Assembly: GCF_001941965.1 (NCBI RefSeq)
Contig: NZ_MKZO01000067.1
Coordinates: 186,001 to 250,000, forward strand
Reading direction: 5' to 3'
From: Pseudomonas putida
Lineage (GTDB): Bacteria; Pseudomonadota; Gammaproteobacteria; Pseudomonadales; Pseudomonadaceae
Length of the DNA: 64,000 nt
In this document: positions 23,989-32,709 of the stretch, piece by piece
Layout: the number at the start of each line of letters is the position of its first letter
Numbering within the stretch: position 1 is the first letter of the stretch
The notes under the pieces: model-generated
What the model saw: the letters and a program-made list of their open reading frames with translations, nothing else
Told to the model about the DNA's origin: nothing
Databases searched by the model: none
Program-made: the position numbers and the translations under genes

Positions 23989-24788
23989 ATCAGGCCCCAA
24001 TGCAGGACGGCGAACAGGGGAATGGCGGCGGTCAGGCTGTCGATGCGATCGAGAATGCCACCGTGCCCCGGCAACAGGTTGCTGCTGTCCTTGATCCCTG
24101 AACGACGCTTGAACATGCTCTCGGTCAGGTCGCCAACCACCGAGCCCATGACGATCAGGGCCGCACCGAGCAGCGCAAGGATCAGTTGCCCCACGCCCCA
24201 GTCACGGGACAGACCCACGCACAGGGTGATGACCAGGCTCAACGCCAGGCCACCGTAGACACCTTCCCAGCTCTTGCCTGGGCTGACTTCGGGGGCCAGC
24301 TTGCGCTTGCCGAAGGCCCGACCGGAGAAATAGGCGCCGATATCGGCAGACCAGACCAGCACCATGACCGCGAGAATGAGCCAGTTACCCATCTCCGCCC
24401 GCTTGAGCACCATCAGCCCCTGCCAGGCCGGCAGCAGGATCAGCGCGCCGATCAGCAGGCGGCAGGCGACGCTGGCCCACAGCTCGCTGCTGCGCGGGTA
24501 GGTCATCACCAGCCAGGTCGCCACGCCCCACCACAACACCGAAGCCCCGAGGATCCAGGGTTCCAGGTCAGGCATCAGGTACAGCAGCATCAACAGGCCA
24601 GCGATCACCGCAGCGTAGGCCACCCGCACCACCTGAGAGACCAGACCGGCAAGCCGGGCCCACTCCCAGGCGCCGAGGGAAACCACCAGGCCGATGAACA
24701 GGGCGAAGTCCGAGCCATCGAGCAGGAAGAACCCGCCCAGGGCGATCGGCAACAGGATCAGTGCGGTAATGATGCGTTGCTTGAGCAT
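23985..24788 (-). CDS. cdsA: Phosphatidate cytidylyltransferase
   Basis: Makes CDP-diacylglycerol from phosphatidate and CTP, the branch point for all phospholipids. The 267 residues form a polytopic membrane protein with about eight hydrophobic segments and the CdsA signature near the C-terminus, SGRAFGKRKLAPEVSPGKSW, followed by MFKRRSGIKDSSNLLPGHGG. The start overlaps the uppS stop by 1 base (TAATG) and the end overlaps the dxr GTG by 4. Confidence 0.97.
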   Translation of the reverse strand: MLKQRIITALILLPIALGGFFLLDGSDFALFIGLVVSLGAWEWARLAGLVSQVVRVAYAAVIAGLLMLLYLMPDLEPWILGASVLWWGVATWLVMTYPRSSELWASVACRLLIGALILLPAWQGLMVLKRAEMGNWLILAVMVLVWSADIGAYFSGRAFGKRKLAPEVSPGKSWEGVYGGLALSLVITLCVGLSRDWGVGQLILALLGAALIVMGSVVGDLTESMFKRRSGIKDSSNLLPGHGGILDRIDSLTAAIPLFAVLHWGLM

Positions 24789-25543
24789 TAGGCACGGGCT
24801 CCAGCTTCGACCTGCTCGCTGGTTTTACCGAAACGGCGCTGGCGCGAAGCGAAATCGGCCAGCGCAGTGCGCATGGCCTCGTGTTTGAAGTCCGGCCAGA
24901 AGAGGTCGGAGAAGTACAACTCGGCGTAAGCCAGTTGCCACAGCAGGAAGTTGCTGATGCGATGCTCGCCACCGGTGCGGATGCACAGGTCCGGCAGCGG
25001 CAGGTCGCCCGTAGCCAGGCAGGTCTGCAACAGCTCGGGAGTGATGTCTTCCGGACGCAGATGACCGGCCTGGACCTCGCGCGCCAGGCGCTGGGCAGCC
25101 TGGGCGATATCCCACTGGCCACCGTAGTTGGCGGCGATCTGCAGGATGAAGCGATTGTTGCCGGCGGTCAGCGCTTCGGCTTCACGCATGGCGGCCTGCA
25201 GCTCGGGATGGAACCGCGAACGGTCGCCAATGATGCGCAGGCTGATGTTGTTCTCGTTGAGGCGCTTGGCTTCCCGGCGCAAGGCCGAGAAGAACAGCTC
25301 CATCAACGCCCCGACCTCATCGGCCGGGCGTTGCCAGTTTTCGCTGGAGAAGGCGAACAGGGTCAGCACTTCGACCTTGGCCTCGGCGCAGACCTCGATA
25401 ACGGCCCGCACCGCGTCCACACCTGCCTTGTGCCCGGCGACGCCGGGCAACAGGCGCTTCTTCGCCCAGCGATTATTTCCGTCCATGATGATCGCGACGT
25501 GGCGCGGCACCGAGGACGGCACACCCTGCTTGCTCTTTTCCAT
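24788..25543 (-). CDS. uppS: Undecaprenyl diphosphate synthase (cis-prenyltransferase)
   Basis: Adds eight isopentenyl units to farnesyl diphosphate to give the C55 carrier used for peptidoglycan and O-antigen. The 251 residues have the catalytic Asp in HVAIIMDGNNRWAKKR (about residues 15-30), LTLFAFSSENWQRP, and the C-terminal DLCIRTGGEHRISNFLLWQ motif. The gene lies 16 bases after frr and overlaps cdsA by 1 base. Confidence 0.97.
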   Translation of the reverse strand: MEKSKQGVPSSVPRHVAIIMDGNNRWAKKRLLPGVAGHKAGVDAVRAVIEVCAEAKVEVLTLFAFSSENWQRPADEVGALMELFFSALRREAKRLNENNISLRIIGDRSRFHPELQAAMREAEALTAGNNRFILQIAANYGGQWDIAQAAQRLAREVQAGHLRPEDITPELLQTCLATGDLPLPDLCIRTGGEHRISNFLLWQLAYAELYFSDLFWPDFKHEAMRTALADFASRQRRFGKTSEQVEAGARA

Positions 25544-25559
25544 TAAAAAAGCCCCGACC

Positions 25560-26117
25560 TTAAACGGCCATCAGGTCCTTTTCTTTTGCTTCCAGAGCTT
25601 TGTCGACTTCGCCAACGTACTTGTCGGTGAGCTTCTGCAGCTCGTCGGACGCACGACGCTCTTCGTCTTCGCTGATTTCCTTGTCCTTGGCCAGCTTCTT
25701 CAGGTCGGCCAGGGCATCGCGACGCACGTTGCGCACGGCAACCTTGGCGTCTTCGGCAACACCGCGCGCCTGCTTGGTGTAGCCCTTGCGGGTTTCCTCG
25801 GTCAGGGCCGGCATCGGTACACGGATGGTGGTACCGGCGCTGCTCGGGTTCAGGCCCAGGTCGGAGGTCAGGATGGCCTTCTCGATCGCAGCGCTCAGGT
25901 TCTTGTCGTGAGCGACGATCTTCAGGGTACGGGCGTCTTCGACGGAGACCGCAGCCACCTGGTTCAGCGGCATCTCGCTACCCCAGGCCGGGACCTTGAC
26001 GCTGTCCAGGATGCTCGGGTGGGCGCGACCGGTACGGATCGCCGCCAGGTTGCGACCCAGGGCCTCGATGGACTTGCCCATGCGGTCCTGTGCGTCTTTC
26101 TTGATATCGTTGATCAT
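25560..26117 (-). CDS. frr: Ribosome recycling factor
   Basis: With EF-G, splits the post-termination ribosome complex for recycling. The 185 residues have the N-terminal helix MINDIKKDAQDRMGKSIEAL, the R-T-G-R-A-HPSILD motif typical of the family, and the late RNVRRDALADLKKL. Its ATG overlaps the pyrH stop (ATGA), implying coupled translation. Confidence 0.97.
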   Translation of the reverse strand: MINDIKKDAQDRMGKSIEALGRNLAAIRTGRAHPSILDSVKVPAWGSEMPLNQVAAVSVEDARTLKIVAHDKNLSAAIEKAILTSDLGLNPSSAGTTIRVPMPALTEETRKGYTKQARGVAEDAKVAVRNVRRDALADLKKLAKDKEISEDEERRASDELQKLTDKYVGEVDKALEAKEKDLMAV

Positions 26118-26857
26118 TCTTCGCCTTCCTCGATCAGAGTTCCTTCAGCGCCGCCCACTACGATGTTCAGCAAGGCGCCAGGCTTGTTCATGTTGAAAAC
26201 CCGCAACGGCATCTTGTGGTCACGGCACAGGCAGATTGCGGTCAGGTCCATCACACCCAGCTTGCGGTCGAGCACTTCATCGTACGTCAGACGATCGAAT
26301 TTCTCGGCATGCGGATCCTTGAACGGATCGGCAGTGTACACGCCGTCGACCTTGGTTGCCTTCAGCACGACGTCAGCATCGATTTCGATGGCGCGCAGGC
26401 ACGCGGCCGAGTCGGTGGTAAAGAACGGGTTGCCGGTACCGGCGGAGAAGATCACCACGTCGCCGGAGTTCAGATGGCGGATACCCTTGCGGCGGTCATA
26501 GTGGTCGGTGACGCCGACCATGGAAATGGCCGACATGACGATGGCGGGGATGTTCGAGCGCTCCAGGGCGTCGCGCATGGCCAGGGCGTTCATCACGGTC
26601 GCCAGCATGCCCATGTGGTCACCGGTCACGCGGTCCATGCCGGCCGCACTCAGGGCCGCACCACGGAACAGGTTGCCGCCACCGATGACCAGGCCAACCT
26701 GGACGCCGATACCGACCAGTTGGCCGACTTCGAGGGCCATGCGATCCAGCACCTTCGGGTCGATCCCGAAGTCTTCCGAGCCCATCAGGGCCTCGCCGCT
26801 AAGTTTGAGCAAAATGCGTTTATAGCGAGGTTGACGACCAGTAACCTGCTGAGCCAT
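26114..26857 (-). CDS. pyrH: Uridylate kinase (UMP kinase)
   Basis: Phosphorylates UMP to UDP; a hexameric amino-acid-kinase-fold enzyme allosterically controlled by GTP and UTP. The 247 residues have YKRILLKLSGEALMG at about 12-26, the GGGNLFRG motif, and VFNMNKPGAL near the end. The start at 26857 follows a strong ribosome-binding site (AGGAGAG, 8 bases upstream), which decides against the 39-residue in-frame extension. Confidence 0.97.
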   Translation of the reverse strand: MAQQVTGRQPRYKRILLKLSGEALMGSEDFGIDPKVLDRMALEVGQLVGIGVQVGLVIGGGNLFRGAALSAAGMDRVTGDHMGMLATVMNALAMRDALERSNIPAIVMSAISMVGVTDHYDRRKGIRHLNSGDVVIFSAGTGNPFFTTDSAACLRAIEIDADVVLKATKVDGVYTADPFKDPHAEKFDRLTYDEVLDRKLGVMDLTAICLCRDHKMPLRVFNMNKPGALLNIVVGGAEGTLIEEGEE

Positions 26858-26995
26858 TGCGAATCTCTCCTGCGGCGTTTGTATAAATTCCGGGCGGGCT
26901 GTTTTCAGCCTGCGCCAACTGTAGCTTGGCACCCACGGGGCGCCAGCGCGCTGGCGAATCTCGGCTTGTGGCACGAAAAGCGCCTGCGCTTTGAC

Positions 26996-27029
26996 AAAGA
27001 GGCTGCGCGCGTGAGCGGGCAGCCTCTTT
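26996..27029 (-). terminator. Hairpin after tsf, possible weak terminator
   Basis: An 11-bp perfect inverted repeat (AAAGAGGCTGC / GCAGCCTCTTT) with a 12-base loop starts 24 bases past the tsf stop. On the minus strand it is followed by TTTGTC, so the U-tract is poor and read-through to pyrH is likely. A second perfect 16-base palindrome (CGCCAGCGCGCTGGCG, 26941-26956) lies farther down the same intergenic region. Confidence 0.5.
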
Positions 27030-27052
27030 GGGGCGACAGATGTGAATCCGTC

Positions 27053-27919
27053 TTATTGCTTCTGGGCAGCAGCCACTTGAGCGGCAACTTCGTCAGCGAA
27101 GTTGTCGACTGGCTTCTCGATGCCTTCACCTACCGCGAAGCGGGTGAACGAAACGATTTCAGCGCCGCCTTTCTTGGCCAGAGCACCCACGGTGATTTCC
27201 GGATCCTTGACGAAGGCTTGCTCGACCAGGCTGGCTTCAGCCAGGAACTTGGTGATACGGCCGCTGATCATCTTCTCGACGATTTCAGCAGGCTTGCCTT
27301 TCATCTTGTCTTCGTTGAGGCTCAGGAACACGCCTTTCTCGCGCTCGATCGCTTCAGCGGAAACTTCCGATGGCAGCAGGAACTCAGGGTTGCTGGCAGC
27401 CACGTGCATGGCGATGTCCTTGGCCAGCTCGACGCTGCCGCCCTTCAGGGAGACCACGACGCCAATCTTGTTGCCGTGCAGGTACGAACCCAGAACGTCG
27501 CCTTCAACACGCGCCAGACGGCGGATGTTGACGTTTTCGCCAGTCTTGGCAACCAGAGCGAGGCGAGCCTCTTCCTGGGCTTCGATCAGCGGAGCGACGT
27601 CGGTCAGCTTGTCGTTGAAGGCTTTTTCGACGCTGGCAGCAACGAATGCCTTGAAGTCGTCTTGCAGGGCCAGGAAGTCGGTCTGCGAGTTGACTTCGAT
27701 CAGAACGGCGGTCTTGCCGTCGTCCTTGATGGCGATGGCGCCTTCGGCGGCAATGTTGCCAGCCTTCTTGGCAGCCTTGATGGCGCCCGAAGCGCGCATA
27801 TCGTCGATGGCTTTTTCGATGTCGCCGCCGGCTTTGGTGAGGGCTTTCTTGCAGTCCATCATGCCTTCGCCAGTGCGCTCACGCAGTTCCTTGACCAACG
27901 CTGCAGTAATTTCTGCCAT
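27053..27919 (-). CDS. tsf: Elongation factor Ts
   Basis: Guanine nucleotide exchange factor that regenerates EF-Tu-GTP. The 288 residues start MAEITAALVKELRERTGEGM, with the N-terminal UBA-like domain (about 1-55) containing MDCKKAL, then the core domain signature INSQTDF-like stretch EVNSQTDFLALQDDFKAF at about 78-95. It follows rpsB as in nearly all bacteria, but an intrinsic terminator lies between them. Confidence 0.98.
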   Translation of the reverse strand: MAEITAALVKELRERTGEGMMDCKKALTKAGGDIEKAIDDMRASGAIKAAKKAGNIAAEGAIAIKDDGKTAVLIEVNSQTDFLALQDDFKAFVAASVEKAFNDKLTDVAPLIEAQEEARLALVAKTGENVNIRRLARVEGDVLGSYLHGNKIGVVVSLKGGSVELAKDIAMHVAASNPEFLLPSEVSAEAIEREKGVFLSLNEDKMKGKPAEIVEKMISGRITKFLAEASLVEQAFVKDPEITVGALAKKGGAEIVSFTRFAVGEGIEKPVDNFADEVAAQVAAAQKQ

Positions 27920-28056
27920 TTCAAAATCCTCTTGGATAGGTTTTCAACCATTCCACCCGCGATTAACGGGGGCTCAATTCTGGAAATCAACAGCCTGTCT
28001 CATAGGCGGCGCGTCGATGATGCGGACACTTGGCGACAGGAGGATTTCAAGGTGGC

Positions 28057-28081
28057 AAAAAGGGGGCCTAGCCCCCTTTTT
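28057..28081 (-). terminator. Strong symmetrical terminator/attenuator between rpsB and tsf
   Basis: A perfect 11-bp stem, AAAAAGGGGGC, loop CTA, GCCCCCTTTTT, begins 27 bases after the rpsB stop and ends 137 bases before the tsf ATG. Because the A and T ends are symmetric it can terminate on either strand. On the minus strand it would cut most transcripts after rpsB, so tsf expression depends on read-through or on a separate promoter in 27920-28056. Confidence 0.85.
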
Positions 28082-28107
28082 GCGTGCCAAGTCGACGCGA
28101 GCGTCGC

Positions 28108-28839
28108 TTACTCGGCAGCTGGCACTTCTTCAGCGTAAACTTCGGTGCCGCCGGCAACGTTGTTGCGACCACGGATGACGGCGTCAGCCATCGAACCCAT
28201 GTACAGCTGGATAGCGCGGATGGCGTCGTCGTTACCTGGGATAACGTAGTCAACGCCTTCCGGGCTGCTGTTGGTATCGACAACGCCGATGACCGGGATG
28301 CCCAGCTTGTTGGCTTCGGTGATAGCGATGCGCTCGTGCTCGACGTCGATCACGAACAGTGCGTCCGGCAGGCCGCCCATGTCCTTGATACCACCCAGGC
28401 TGCGATCCAGTTTTTCCAGATCACGGGAGCGCATCAGGGCTTCTTTCTTGGTCAGCTTGGCGAAGGTACCGTCTTCAGCCTGGGTTTCCAGCTCGCGCAG
28501 ACGCTTGATCGAAGCGCGGATGGTCTTGTAGTTGGTCAGCATGCCACCCAACCAGCGGTGGTCGACGTACGGCGAACCGCAACGTGCTGCTTCTTCAGCT
28601 ACGATCTTGCCAGCGGAACGCTTGGTGCCGACGAACAGGATCTTGTTCTTGCCCTGGGCCAGACGCTCTACGAAGGTCAGAGCCTCGTTGAACATTGGCA
28701 GGGTTTTTTCCAGGTTGATGATGTGAATCTTGTTGCGCGCGCCGAAAATGAACTTGCCCATTTTCGGGTTCCAGTAACGGGTCTGGTGGCCGAAGTGCAC
28801 ACCGGCCTTCAGCATATCGCGCATGTTGACTTGGGACAT
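28108..28839 (-). CDS. rpsB: 30S ribosomal protein S2
   Basis: Small-subunit ribosomal protein bound near the 30S head-body junction, needed for S1 assembly. The 243 residues have VNMRDMLKAGVHFGHQTRYWNPKM at the start (family signature), GTKRSAGKIV and the VIDVEHERIAITEANKLGIP motif. An AGGAA ribosome-binding site precedes the ATG. A 343-base divergent region separates it from map. Confidence 0.98.
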   Translation of the reverse strand: MSQVNMRDMLKAGVHFGHQTRYWNPKMGKFIFGARNKIHIINLEKTLPMFNEALTFVERLAQGKNKILFVGTKRSAGKIVAEEAARCGSPYVDHRWLGGMLTNYKTIRASIKRLRELETQAEDGTFAKLTKKEALMRSRDLEKLDRSLGGIKDMGGLPDALFVIDVEHERIAITEANKLGIPVIGVVDTNSSPEGVDYVIPGNDDAIRAIQLYMGSMADAVIRGRNNVAGGTEVYAEEVPAAE

Positions 28840-28990
28840 GATAGTTCCTTGATAAGTCGGGTTGGGCCTCCACGCATCCCAATGACCAACCCGCAGATCC
28901 AGTGGATCGGGGCACCCAGGTCACCGTGTCGATACGTGTGTGGGTTTGAGCTTTGGGGGCCATCCCCACAAAGCGGCGCACTTTATACCA
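28840..28990 (-). promoter_or_regulatory. rpsB promoter and structured S2 leader (candidate autoregulatory RNA)
   Basis: Read on the minus strand, a TATAAA -10-like box (about 28981-28986) is followed directly by a GC-rich discriminator (GTGCGCCGC), the arrangement found at stringently controlled ribosomal promoters; I see no good -35. The roughly 140-nt leader contains a long-range pair, CGGGTTGG with CCAACCCG (28858-28865 with 28886-28893), ending 18 bases before the rpsB ATG, plus a small GATCC...GGATC hairpin (28895-28908). S2 represses its own mRNA in E. coli through a leader structure. The function here is inferred from position and folding. Confidence 0.5.
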
Positions 28991-29126
28991 CACTCGGATG
29001 ACCAACGAAACCTGATTTGCCAATCATGTTCAGGCCGTGGCATCACGCCGGGGATCACGCCAGAATGCCATCATCTATATAGGCAACCATGCGCCGCGCG
29101 AGCCCCAGAACCCCCGCAGGCTCTGT

Positions 29127-29132
29127 TAGAAT
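29127..29132 (+). promoter_or_regulatory. Possible -10 box of map
   Basis: TAGAAT in the context CTGTTAGAATCGCCCC lies 51 bases before the map ATG, a plausible sigma-70 -10 element. No convincing -35 lies 16-18 bases upstream. The rest of the 28991-29182 interval shows nothing else that I can support. Confidence 0.3.
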
Positions 29133-29182
29133 CGCCCCTTTCCTGTTCGCCCGCGCCGCGAAGGCGCCGTAGAGAGCCTGCA

Positions 29183-29965
29183 ATGACCGTCACCATCAAA
29201 ACCGCCGAAGACATCGAAAAGATGCGCATCGCCGGCCGCCTTGCCGCCGAAGTCCTGGAAATGATCGAAGAGCACGTCAAGCCCGGCGTGACCACCGAGG
29301 AACTGGACCGCATCTGCCACGACTACATCGTCAACGTCCAGCAGGCGATCCCCGCGCCCCTCAACTACAAGGGCTTCCCCAAGTCGATCTGCACCTCGAT
29401 CAACCACGTGGTGTGCCACGGCATTCCCAACGAGAAGCCGCTCAAGGCCGGTGACACCCTGAACATCGACGTCACCGTGATCAAGGACGGCTACCACGGC
29501 GACACCAGCCGCATGTTCCACGTCGGCAGCGTGCCGGTCTGGGCCGAGCGCCTGTCCCAGATCACCCAGGAATGCCTGTACAAGGCCATCGAGATCATCA
29601 AGCCGGGTACTCGCCTGGGCGATATCGGCGAAGTGATCCAGAAACACGCGGAAAAGAACGGTTTCTCGGTCGTTCGCGAGTTCTGCGGCCACGGCATCGG
29701 CAAGGTGTTCCACGAAGAACCGCAGATCCTCCACTACGGCCGCGCCGGCACCGGCATGGAGCTGCAGGAAGGCATGACCTTCACCATCGAGCCGATGATC
29801 AACCAGGGCAAGGCCGACACCAAGGTCCTGGGCGACGGCTGGACCGCCATCACCAAGGACCGCAAGCTCTCGGCCCAGTGGGAACACACCCTGGTGGTCA
29901 CCGCCACCGGCTATGAAATCTTCACCCTGCGCAAAGACGACACCATTCCCCGTACTTCAGCCTGA
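29183..29965 (+). CDS. map: Methionine aminopeptidase, type I
   Basis: Removes the initiator methionine from nascent proteins. The 260 residues have the pita-bread metal ligands in NIDVTVIKDGYHGDTSRMF (two Asp), GHGIGKVFHEEP (His), TFTIEPMI (Glu) and QWEHTLVV (Glu). The ATG at 29183 (MTVTIKTAEDIEKM) gives the usual length; the open frame upstream lies in the divergent rpsB leader and is not coding. glnD follows after 17 bases. Confidence 0.97.
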   Translation: MTVTIKTAEDIEKMRIAGRLAAEVLEMIEEHVKPGVTTEELDRICHDYIVNVQQAIPAPLNYKGFPKSICTSINHVVCHGIPNEKPLKAGDTLNIDVTVIKDGYHGDTSRMFHVGSVPVWAERLSQITQECLYKAIEIIKPGTRLGDIGEVIQKHAEKNGFSVVREFCGHGIGKVFHEEPQILHYGRAGTGMELQEGMTFTIEPMINQGKADTKVLGDGWTAITKDRKLSAQWEHTLVVTATGYEIFTLRKDDTIPRTSA

Positions 29966-29982
29966 CCAGACAGGACGATTCG

Positions 29983-32685
29983 ATGCCCCAGGTGGATCCC
30001 GAGCTGTTCGATCGCGGCCAGTTCCAGGCGGAACTGGCCCTCAAGTCAAGCCCCATCGCGGCGTTCAAGAAGGCCATCCGCCGTGCCGGCGAGGTGCTTG
30101 ACCAGCGTTTCCGCGAAGGCCGCGACATCCGTCGCCTGATCGAGGACCGCGCCTGGTTCGTCGATAACATCCTGCAACAGGCCTGGAACCACTTCGACTG
30201 GAGCGACGAAGCCGATATCGCCCTGGTCGCGGTGGGCGGCTACGGGCGTGGCGAACTGCACCCCCACTCGGACATCGACCTGCTGATCCTGCTGGAGCAT
30301 GCCGACCACGAGATCTTCCGCGACTCGATCGAGCGTTTTCTCACGCTGCTGTGGGATATCGGCCTGGAAGTGGGCCAGAGCGTACGCTCGGTGGACGAGT
30401 GCGCCGAACAGGCCCGCGCCGACCTGACGGTGATCACCAACCTGATGGAAAGCCGCACCATCGCCGGCCCCGAGCGCCTGCGCCAGCGCATGCTCGAGGT
30501 CACCAGCACCGGGCACATGTGGCCGAGCAAGGAGTTCTTCCTGGCCAAGCGCGCCGAGCAGAAGGCTCGCCACCACAAGTACAACGACACCGAGTACAAC
30601 CTCGAACCCAACGTCAAGGGCTCTCCCGGCGGGCTGCGCGATATCCAGACGGTGCTCTGGGTCGCCCGGCGCCAGTTCGGCACCCTCAACCTGCACGCCC
30701 TGGCTGGCGAAGGCTTCCTGCTGGAAGACGAGAACAAGCTGCTGGCCGCGTCCCAGGAATTCCTCTGGAAAGTCCGCTACGCCCTGCACATGCTTGCCGG
30801 GCGTGCCGAAGATCGCCTGCTGTTCGATCATCAGCGCAGCATTGCCACCCTGCTCGGCTTCGTCGATGACAACCCCAAGCGCGCCATCGAACAGTTCATG
30901 CAGCAGTACTACCGGGTGGTGATGAGCATCGCCGAGCTCAGCGACCTGATCATCCAGCACTTCGAGGAAGTCATCCTCGCCGACGACAGCAGCACCAGCA
31001 CCCAGCCGCTGAATGCGCGCTTCCAGCTGCACGACGGCTATATCGAGGCGGTGCGCCCGAACGTGTTCAAGCGCACCCCGTTCGCCATGCTGGAAATCTT
31101 CGTGCTGATGGCCCAGCACCCCGAGATCAAGGGCGTGCGCGCGGACACCATCCGCCTGCTGCGGGAAAACCGCCACCTGATCGACGACAAGTTCCGCAAC
31201 GATATCCGTAACACCAGCCTGTTCATCGAGCTGTTCAAGTGCGAGATCGGCATCCACCGCAACCTGCGGCGGATGAATCGCTACGGCATCCTCGGTCGCT
31301 ACCTGCCGGAGTTCGGCCTGATCGTCGGGCAGATGCAGCACGACCTGTTCCACATCTATACGGTGGACGCGCACACCCTCAACCTGATCAAGCACCTGCG
31401 CAAGCTGCAGTACACCCCGGTCTCGGAGAAATTCCCGCTGGCCAGCAAGCTCATGGGCCGCCTGCCCAAGCCGGAGCTGATCTACATGGCCGGCCTCTAC
31501 CACGACATCGGCAAGGGTCGCCAGGGCGATCACTCCGAGCTGGGCGCGGTGGATGCGCAAGCCTTCTGCGAACGTCACCAGTTGCCAGCGTGGGACAGCC
31601 GCCTGATCGTCTGGCTGGTGCAGAACCACCTGGTGATGTCGACCACCGCCCAGCGCAAGGACCTCTCCGACCCGCAGGTGATCCACGACTTCGCCCAGCA
31701 CGTGGGCAACCAGGTCAACCTCGACTATCTCTACGTGCTGACCGTGGCCGATATCAACGCCACCAACCCCAGCCTGTGGAACTCCTGGCGCGCCAGCCTG
31801 CTGCGCCAGCTCTACACCGAGACCAAGCGCGCCCTGCGCCGCGGCCTGGAAAACCCGCTGGACCGCGAGGAGCAGATCCGCCAGACGCAAAGCGCGGCAC
31901 TGGACATCCTGGTCCGCGAAGGCAACGACCAGGACGACGTCGAGCAACTCTGGTCGCAACTGGGCGATGACTATTTCCTGCGCCACACCTCCGCCGACGT
32001 GGCCTGGCACTCCGATGCAATCCTCCAGCAACCTGCCGACAGCGGCCCGCTGGTGCTGATCAAGGAGACCACCCAGCGTGAATTCGAGGGCGGCACGCAG
32101 ATCTTCATCTATGCCCCGGACCAGCACGATTTCTTCGCCGTGACCGTGGCCGCCATGGACCAGCTCAACCTGAACATCCATGACGCGCGGATCATCACCT
32201 CGAGCAGCCAGTTCACCCTCGACACCTATATCGTCCTGGACAACGACGGCGGCTCGATCGGCAACAACCCGCAGCGGGTCAAGCAGATCCGCGACGGCCT
32301 CAGCGACGCCCTGCGCAACCCGGACGACTACCCGAGCATCATCCATCGCCGGGTGCCTCGCCAGCTGAAGCACTTCGCCTTCCCGCCGCAGGTGACCATC
32401 CTCAACGATGCCCAGCGCCCGGTGACCATCCTCGAACTGATCGCCCCCGACCGCCCCGGCCTGCTGGCGCGGATCGGCAAGATCTTCCTGGACTTCGACC
32501 TGTCGCTGCAGAACGCCAAGATCGCCACCCTCGGCGAGCGGGTGGAAGACGTGTTCTTCATCACCGACGCCGACAACCAGCCGCTTTCCGACCCACAACT
32601 GTGCAGCCGCCTGCAGGACGCCATCGTCGAGCAGTTGCGGGTCGAGCAGGCCAGCGGGACCGAATCCTTTCGCCTGACCATTTGA
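29983..32685 (+). CDS. glnD: [Protein-PII] uridylyltransferase / uridylyl-removing enzyme
   Basis: Glutamine sensor that uridylylates PII under nitrogen limitation and removes UMP when glutamine is high, setting glutamine synthetase and NtrBC activity. The 900 residues run: N-terminal nucleotidyltransferase (VGGYGRGELHPHSDIDLLIL at about 85-105), a PII-UTase domain, an HD hydrolase domain (YMAGLYHDIGKGRQGDHSEL at about 505-525) and two C-terminal ACT domains (about 705-790 and 815-895). The order map-glnD-dapC is standard for Pseudomonas. Confidence 0.97.
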   Translation: MPQVDPELFDRGQFQAELALKSSPIAAFKKAIRRAGEVLDQRFREGRDIRRLIEDRAWFVDNILQQAWNHFDWSDEADIALVAVGGYGRGELHPHSDIDLLILLEHADHEIFRDSIERFLTLLWDIGLEVGQSVRSVDECAEQARADLTVITNLMESRTIAGPERLRQRMLEVTSTGHMWPSKEFFLAKRAEQKARHHKYNDTEYNLEPNVKGSPGGLRDIQTVLWVARRQFGTLNLHALAGEGFLLEDENKLLAASQEFLWKVRYALHMLAGRAEDRLLFDHQRSIATLLGFVDDNPKRAIEQFMQQYYRVVMSIAELSDLIIQHFEEVILADDSSTSTQPLNARFQLHDGYIEAVRPNVFKRTPFAMLEIFVLMAQHPEIKGVRADTIRLLRENRHLIDDKFRNDIRNTSLFIELFKCEIGIHRNLRRMNRYGILGRYLPEFGLIVGQMQHDLFHIYTVDAHTLNLIKHLRKLQYTPVSEKFPLASKLMGRLPKPELIYMAGLYHDIGKGRQGDHSELGAVDAQAFCERHQLPAWDSRLIVWLVQNHLVMSTTAQRKDLSDPQVIHDFAQHVGNQVNLDYLYVLTVADINATNPSLWNSWRASLLRQLYTETKRALRRGLENPLDREEQIRQTQSAALDILVREGNDQDDVEQLWSQLGDDYFLRHTSADVAWHSDAILQQPADSGPLVLIKETTQREFEGGTQIFIYAPDQHDFFAVTVAAMDQLNLNIHDARIITSSSQFTLDTYIVLDNDGGSIGNNPQRVKQIRDGLSDALRNPDDYPSIIHRRVPRQLKHFAFPPQVTILNDAQRPVTILELIAPDRPGLLARIGKIFLDFDLSLQNAKIATLGERVEDVFFITDADNQPLSDPQLCSRLQDAIVEQLRVEQASGTESFRLTI

Positions 32686-32709
32686 TGCCTTGACGAGACC
32701 TTTGCGCCG

